The notes beneath the pieces were generated by a model that did not search any database, was not told the DNA's origin, and was given only the letters and a program-made list of their open reading frames with translations. From Emergomyces orientalis (Eukaryota; Ascomycota; Eurotiomycetes; Onygenales; Ajellomycetaceae), in the NCBI GenBank assembly GCA_002110485.1, contig MOWL01000088.1, forward strand, positions 744,001-808,000: 64,000 nucleotides of DNA, given 5' to 3'. Shown here in pieces: positions 58,629 through 64,000 of the stretch (within the stretch, counting starts at the first letter, position 1; each line of letters begins with the position of its first letter). The translations under genes and the position numbers were made by a program.

Positions 58629-60399
58629 ATGGCCATGGAGTTCACTTGTCAAAAATGTGCGCAAGCACTACGACTGGGAATTCGGCCACAGATTTCTTCA
58701 ATCCGAGCGCTGCGGGCCATACCCCACGTCGGACGACGATATCAGCGACTAAGCACGCATGCTTCCAGTTTCCACCCGCCTCCAACAAGCTCAGGCACAC
58801 GCCCCAGCAAGATTCGCACTGAAACTAACATTGCAAGAACCGTATCGTCATCCGCTAGTCAGGTTGCCACAGCAGGCCCTTCTGCAGCATACAATGGAAG
58901 ACCCCTGCTCAAGCCGGATAACCTCTTCCACTCATTCACCAACTCCCCATCTCCCGAAATCCGGCAGCGGGCGGCCTTCATAAAGCAGAATGCCTTCTGC
59001 CCGCACCCAAGCCATCAACAGACACGCGTTGCTACCTCTCCTCATGACTCCGAGGCGAGGAAGTCACCCGAAGCCAGCAGTGACAGCCAGCCACCAGCGC
59101 ACTCTCAATTCGAGTGCCCAGACTGCGGTGTGCCGATATATTGCTCCGAGGGGCATTGGATGGATGATTTCGAGGCGCACTTGGAAATATGCGATACAAT
59201 CCGGCAAATCAATGAAGATGATCATGACCTGAGGTCTCGTAGGTTTTTCTCGGAGTTTAACTACCCGGGCCTACAGGAGGATGAGTCAATAGTGAATATG
59301 ACAAATTGGGATACGTTCATGTATACAAGGCAGTTTGATGCTATTAATAACGATAGGCACATGAGGCAGGTGACGAGGCTGCTCACGTACCCTATCACGA
59401 TTGCGAGTGTGCTGCATGAGCTTAGCCCGTATAATATTCGGACGGGTGGTCGATTGACGCCAGAGGGATTGAAGAGTTTGAGTGGTATGTTCCATCTAAG
59501 CTAGCCCATCTGCCGATAACATTGTGTATTCAGCAGTGAGACAAACTTAAAAAAAAATTAAAATTAAAATTGCTAAAACAACTAAATCCAGCCCTCCGCT
59601 ACACGCTCCACCCACCTCGGACCGGCGAGGGAGCGAAAATGTCCGGCCTTCGCCTAAAAGCGCCCCCCGTTCGCGTCTTCATTCTAGGCGCACGCGCCGA
59701 ATCTTCCCTACCCCGCGACGTCTGGCTACAACTCTCCTACCTCTTCCCGCGCGCTCTCATAAACCTCATCTTCATCGGCCCAGAAAGCATGGCGAACCGG
59801 GACGCCGAGTTCCCACTTCCCGAACGGACCCCATCAAACCCCTTTGGCGGCATCGTCGAAGACCGCCTGCACTCGCTGATGAAGATAACCACGTACGTCG
59901 ATTATTTCCACACCATGCATCAGGCGAACATGTTCCAGCCGTACGACCCTTACTTTGACTGCTTCATGCTGTTTCACCCTGGTTTGGGTCATCCTGCCAG
60001 CTCGCACGAGTGGGAGGAGACGCTGCCGCATCTGCTGGAGACGAAAGTGCCAATTCTGTGCACGGGGTACTCGGAGTGGGATATGCAGAGGGATAAGGAC
60101 TGGGTGATGGAGAAGTGCGGGGGGGAGGTTGATTTGTTGTTGGAACCTGGGGAAAATAAGTTCCGGAGTCTTCGGTGGGATTTGAATGATATGGATCCTC
60201 ATGATGTTTCTTGTGGGAATTGGGGGTTATGGGGATTTAGAGGAAAAAGGTATGTATTTTCCTTTCTTTCCACTCTTCTTTTATCCCTCTCATTCACTTT
60301 CCATTCCTTGTTATTTGTCATACTCCATATGGATCTGCTAACTGATTATTTTCTCAATACAGGTATGAAGCTACCTACAAGGAGCCGGGAGCGGAATGA
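58629..60399 (+). CDS. MSS51: Mss51-like mitochondrial COX1 translational activator
   Basis: Three exons (58629-59484, 59592-60249, 60363-60399) encode 516 aa; the last is a 37-nt exon ending YEATYKEPGAE. Mss51 acts in mitochondria, activating COX1 mRNA translation and chaperoning new Cox1 for complex IV. An N-terminal CQKC pair is followed by a low-complexity presequence-like stretch. The zinc-finger region near residues 163-190 reads CPDCGVPIYCSEGHWMDDF and continues AHLEIC (MYND-like). Next come NMTNWDTFMYTRQFD and a C-terminal domain with LIFIGPESM, YDPYFDCFMLFHPGLGH and VPILCTGYSEWDMQRD. An ATG two codons downstream (MEFTC) is an alternative start. The neighbouring upstream gene is on the same strand 414 bp away. 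Confidence 0.9.
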
Positions 60400-61015
60400 A
60401 TCCGATGTACGTATGTAGAGTATTTATCTTGAGTTTGGTATTGACTTCCTCTCTCTGTATTATTGTATATTTTTCTTTTTGGGAAAATGAAGTTCCACTC
60501 ATCATCCTGAAACATTATTATATTGAAAATCTTTACGCCGGTCCTTATTCATGTCGTCCTGTGTCTTCGTTTCAAATGCCTGTCCGGCATCCACGATTTC
60601 TTACGAATACCAATTCCCACAGCTCCCAGGTTCTAATGCCAAATAAATTAAATGGATCTGCTGTCAAATTTCTTTCAACGGGATATACCCCATAGCCTGG
60701 GTGTTAAACGGTACAGAACGAATCATAATGGAATCGTAGTATTACATACAAAACGGCAAAAATATAAATAAATAAACAAAGAAATAAGAAATAAATTATA
60801 GAGAAGGAACTGCTTTCATTACAGAAAAGGAGGCGAACACACCAGGATATCGTACATGTCAATCGACCAACAAGATTTAACGCGTGTCTATAGATAATAG
60901 TCATAAACAAATAGGTATCGTCCCAAACCGCAGAATATCGGGGTACTCCAAAAAGAACAGCAAAAAAGAAACAGAAAGAGGGGTAGGGAAAAAAAGAATT
61001 TAAACGTCACAACGA
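60400..61015. other. convergent 3' flanks
   Basis: A 616-bp AT-rich region between MSS51 and the glycine-rich gene, holding both 3' UTRs. No coding sequence seen. Confidence 0.5.
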
Positions 61016-62028
61016 TCATATCAATGTAACAGCTGCAACAACCAGCGAGGCCATAACCCAATATCCACCTAGCCTCGACAGCATGGGAGGAACAACGGCA
61101 GCCCCGCCGTCTTCCTGGATGGACGGGTCTGGATTAGTCGTTCCATTCGCCAAACTGCCATTCACATAAATAGTCGTCGACCCATCATCCTTTGGAACAA
61201 CTCTAACTGTTGTCGTATTCTTCGGCATCCCATGTTCATCCTTCTCGCTAAGCAGCTGATCGATATAGGTAGCGTTATCGTTTACCTCGCAGCCGCAGAC
61301 GCCGTATCTCTGGCACAGACATTCAAGGGGGATCTTGGTCGTGGTGGCGTTGGGCTGCGAGATATTGTGATAGTTATAATGGCCAATGTGATAAGCGTGC
61401 GCGCCGTAGAGCCACAGACCGGGGAAGAATGCCAATGCGGCCAGCGGGAGGAAGGCGAATGGAAGCAACCCTTTCCGTGACGATTTGCCAGCTGTATAGG
61501 GGACTGAAGCACCACCGCCATAGTAACCGCCGCCGCCAAACGAGCGAGGAGTTCCAGAGCCAGATCGGGAAGAACCGCCTATATTGCTGTTCAAGTGAAG
61601 AAGAGTGTGTCAGCAAAATATTAGACCTCTGCGCAACTGTTAAAATATTTGACATGGATAAGTATGTAAATACCTTGAAGTCCTGGCGCCAGGTGAGCGT
61701 GAGCCTCCCCTGCCGCCTCCGCTGCTCCCTCCACCACCCTTGGGGCCTCCTCCACCACTACGCCCTCCGCCCCCCCCCCCGATCTTCCGCCACCACCACC
61801 ACCACCACCCCTTCCACCACCTCCGCCACCTCCGCCACCTCCGCCACCTCCACCTTTACGTTTTTGTAGGTCGGAGAATTTAGGGCCTTCAGCGATAAGG
61901 GACGGGTCAAAAGCTGCTGGAGCATTAATGTCTGTAACATCGACGCTTGTCGATAGAATGTTGCGTGGCGCGACTGTGGAGGAGAGCGAAAAGAGCGCGC
62001 AAAGCGCAAGGCTGTATGAGAATTTCAT
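61016..62028 (-). pseudogene. glycine-rich secreted/GPI-type surface protein with frame break
   Basis: Two exons, 62028-61674 and 61586-61016, intron 87 nt. As read, the coding length is one base short of a multiple of three. The frame entering exon 1 (signal peptide MKFSYSLALCALFSLSS, then DLQKRKGGGG) and the frame needed at its end (GGSRSPGARTSR, which joins in phase to SNIGGSSRSGSGTPRSFG) differ by one base. The shift sits at an 11-G tract (61770-61780 on the plus strand, C11); 12 G would restore one frame of 308 codons. A sequencing or assembly error is more likely than a true null. Exon 2 has a hydrophobic helix (GLLPFAFLPLAALAFFPGLW), several N-glycosylation sequons (NYHNIS, NAT, NNTT-like), a CLCQRYGVCGC cluster and a hydrophobic C-terminus (GYWVMASLVVAAVTLI), a GPI signal or anchor. 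The architecture resembles a conserved fungal DUF family; function unknown. Confidence 0.72.
61771..61858. repeat. glycine-codon repeat tract
   Basis: On the minus strand this is a run of GGN codons with a homopolymer G11 at one end, encoding a polyglycine stretch with scattered Arg and Ser. Slippage-prone. Confidence 0.85.
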
Positions 62029-63144
62029 GGCTTCAGCAAAGGATAGCGGTCGCAATGATACAACAAAACAATGTATCAGGATTTTTTAAAATGGCAGTTA
62101 TCTGTTGTTGGGTCGGAGGGCAGAAATTCCTTTTTGGTGTTTTAAGATTCCGTGGCAGAAGAGAGGGGGTGGATTTTATACAAAGCAAAGCGCAGGATTT
62201 TAATCTTAAAAGAGTGGCAAGTCGCCTATGACGCCGGAGAACAAGTCCGTGCCGGAAGAGGCGCACTTTCAGTTTGTGCCAGTTTTACAAGGTTATTTCG
62301 ACTGATCTTCGGACATTTGGAAGCGCATTGTGCCCAATACTTAGGATTTCGCAGCTGGGCGGTTTTTCCAATCCGTGGCTTCGCACCAGTCTCAACCTTG
62401 GAAGTTATCCGAGCGGGTGAACTTAAATCTTATCCAACACTGCCTCATTAAAATGTTTTGAGAAAGTTCGGCTTGGCCCCCAAGGATTGCCTAAAAATAC
62501 GGGCAGATATTGCAGCTTTTCTACTATATTCAGTTTCCCGAGGAACAACCCTCAAGTCACTTTTTCTCCATACAAAGCAATGACATCAACACCCCATTAA
62601 CTATGATGAAGACATGCCGGGGCAATGAAAGGGCCCCCCAAGAAATAGGTGCCTCATTTCGTTGGCAGGAATGTTGCATCTCATGGGGATATCGCATAGC
62701 CACATGCCAGAGCCATGCTAGCGAAAGGTCTGTTCGCCTCATTGGATGGATCGGCCAGCGTCAAACCACATCAACCAACTGCGCTCGGCGTCTCTCTTCT
62801 CATGACGAAAATCTTTCTGTTTTCAAGTGTCTAAGGTAAATCTGCAAGGCTGATACTTAGGTAATCCGCTCACCTCCACTGACCGACCTCTTGCATAGTC
62901 AAACATAGAGGCTGCTTGTATTGTACTTAATTGATCCAATGATTCATTTCCCTGTCACCTCTTGCATCTCTTCGCTTCTTCTTGTGATAGTTGGCTGTGT
63001 GGTATTAGCTGGGAGCATGAAGTGGAGCATACACGGACGCATCGGATATTTATTATTTTGGTGTTCGATTCTTGATGTGGCAGTGGTTGAGCAAACACAG
63101 CAAACACGCTCAGGCAAACACCCACACACTCCAGGCCACTCAAA

Positions 63145-63166
63145 TCTCTCTCTCTCTCTCTCTCTC
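63145..63166. repeat. (TC)11 microsatellite
   Basis: Eleven uninterrupted TC units. Confidence 0.9.
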
Positions 63167-63637
63167 ATTCATCCCCAAACAACACAGCACAGCACTGCCA
63201 ACATGCCAAAACCTGCTTGTTCCCGACACTGCGGAATTTGAGAAGGTTTTAGAAATAGGTTGACGCTCCTGCCTGGCAAAATCGCCAATTATTCCCGCAC
63301 ACCCAAGTTACATGCCCCATGAGGCCCTGCGAGCTGCTGAGGGTGTCAACGCGCCAAAGGTACACGAGCAATGGGAAATATTAAACTTGAATCACTGTTT
63401 ACTGGAATGAATATATGTGCGGGTCTTCATGTCTCTCAATGTCTCAAGGCTGGTTCGCTGCAATCGGGAACCATTACTAATGCCAGGCAAATCTCTTTTG
63501 GAGGGGGAGGTTGGTAAACAATGATTTCGCATTGGGGAAGAAGAACACACCCTATGGCCTGTTCGTATTCTCTTTGAACGATATCTGTTGAATTGATCTG
63601 CCCGCGGAGGTGGAAAATCATAAACTATGCGCCCCCT

Positions 63638-63660
63638 CTTCTTCTTCTTCTTCTTCTTCT
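63638..63660. repeat. (CTT)n microsatellite
   Basis: About seven and a half uninterrupted CTT units in non-coding sequence. Confidence 0.9.
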
Positions 63661-64000
63661 CCGAGACGCACCCACATTGTGTCGGGACTACCAGAACAAT
63701 AGCAATGCCCAAAATCCAGCTGTTCCTCCTATTTCCTTTAGCTTACGAACCCTTCAAACATTGAAGGACAGTCGGCATATCTTACACGTCTTGTGTGCAT
63801 GCCGGTTGGAGCTGGGTTTTGGGAAGCAGAGCATCATACATTCATGAGCAGAGGGAGATATTTGCTTTTGCTTGCTTGGAATCCCTTTAAAGGCTGACGA
63901 GCTTGCAAGGTAGATATTCTTTTTCCTATATGTTTTGTTTTTGCTTGCATTGCGAGAGCAAATTACCTTTTAAAAGGGCCTTCATAGTTCATGTTTTCTG

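Larger units (their letters stand above)
62029..64000. other. right-edge non-coding sequence with microsatellites
   Basis: The promoter of the glycine-rich gene and further flank. It includes a CT dinucleotide run at 63145 and a CTT trinucleotide run at 63638. Open frames of about 100 codons (62152, 62510, 62921, 63712 minus) carry no motif. No gene called. Confidence 0.45.

Noticed and set aside
1..64000. Secondary-metabolite cluster, CRISPR array, prophage or known mobile element
   Set aside because: No core synthase, repeat-spacer array, integrase, transposase or reverse transcriptase seen; the gene content is ordinary fungal.

Overview
This window is nuclear DNA from a filamentous ascomycete, most likely Eurotiomycetes and plausibly Onygenales. 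The evidence is interrupted genes with short GT-AG introns (mostly 50-150 nt), CTAAC/CTAAT-like branch sites, and a typical Pezizomycotina gene set (a 988-aa orphan with terminal Cys motifs, a glycine-rich surface protein, an Osh1-type ankyrin/PH/ORP protein, Mss51, Atp12, xylitol dehydrogenase, a MndB-type beta-mannosidase). The order Onygenales is inference from remembered resemblance of the leftmost gene to an expanded family. No bacterial, viral or plasmid features were seen.

Layout, left to right. 0.4-1.6 kb (-): four-exon protein of an expanded fungal family. 2.3-4.4 kb (-): mitochondrial D-lactate dehydrogenase (cytochrome), divergent from beta-mannosidase B (+, 5.4-8.2 kb). Next is xylitol dehydrogenase (+, 9.1-10.4 kb), a Rab4-like GTPase (-, 11.4-12.8 kb), a platelet-activating-factor-acetylhydrolase-like hydrolase (+, 13.5-15.2 kb), a large disordered protein with C-terminal Cys motifs (-, 18.2-21.2 kb), a CAX-type Ca2+/H+ exchanger (+, 24.0-26.8 kb), an FAD-dependent amine oxidoreductase (-, 27.1-28.9 kb) and a SPRY-domain protein (+, 31.9-33.1 kb). 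A gene-poor tract of about 18 kb (33.1-51.3 kb) holds one confident gene, a Cps1-like family 2 glycosyltransferase (42.7-45.1 kb). The right part is dense again: ATP12 (+), OSH1-like (+), MSS51 (+), and a glycine-rich secreted/GPI-type protein (-) whose reading frame breaks at a G11 tract. The last 2 kb hold only simple repeats.

Functional themes. Mitochondrial bioenergetics is served by DLD (lactate to cytochrome c), ATP12 (F1 assembly) and MSS51 (COX1 synthesis / complex IV). Carbon use is served by beta-mannosidase and xylitol dehydrogenase. Membranes and traffic are served by Rab4, the oxysterol-binding protein, the calcium exchanger and the PAF-AH-like lipase. Cell-surface functions are the polysaccharide synthase and the glycine-rich protein. 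These are separate genes, not a biosynthetic cluster.

I found no clear transposon, CRISPR, tRNA or rRNA and no obvious new multi-gene system. The observations most worth checking are the leftmost gene whose putative E-x-K motif looks lost, the missing structural-zinc Cys in xylitol dehydrogenase, a 16-nt microexon and a CrzA-like promoter site for the calcium exchanger, a degenerate telomere-like tract near 16.94 kb, the G11 frameshift, and the isolated glycosyltransferase. Exon structures were built by hand from splice consensus plus reading-phase agreement; all coordinates and counts were read by eye.
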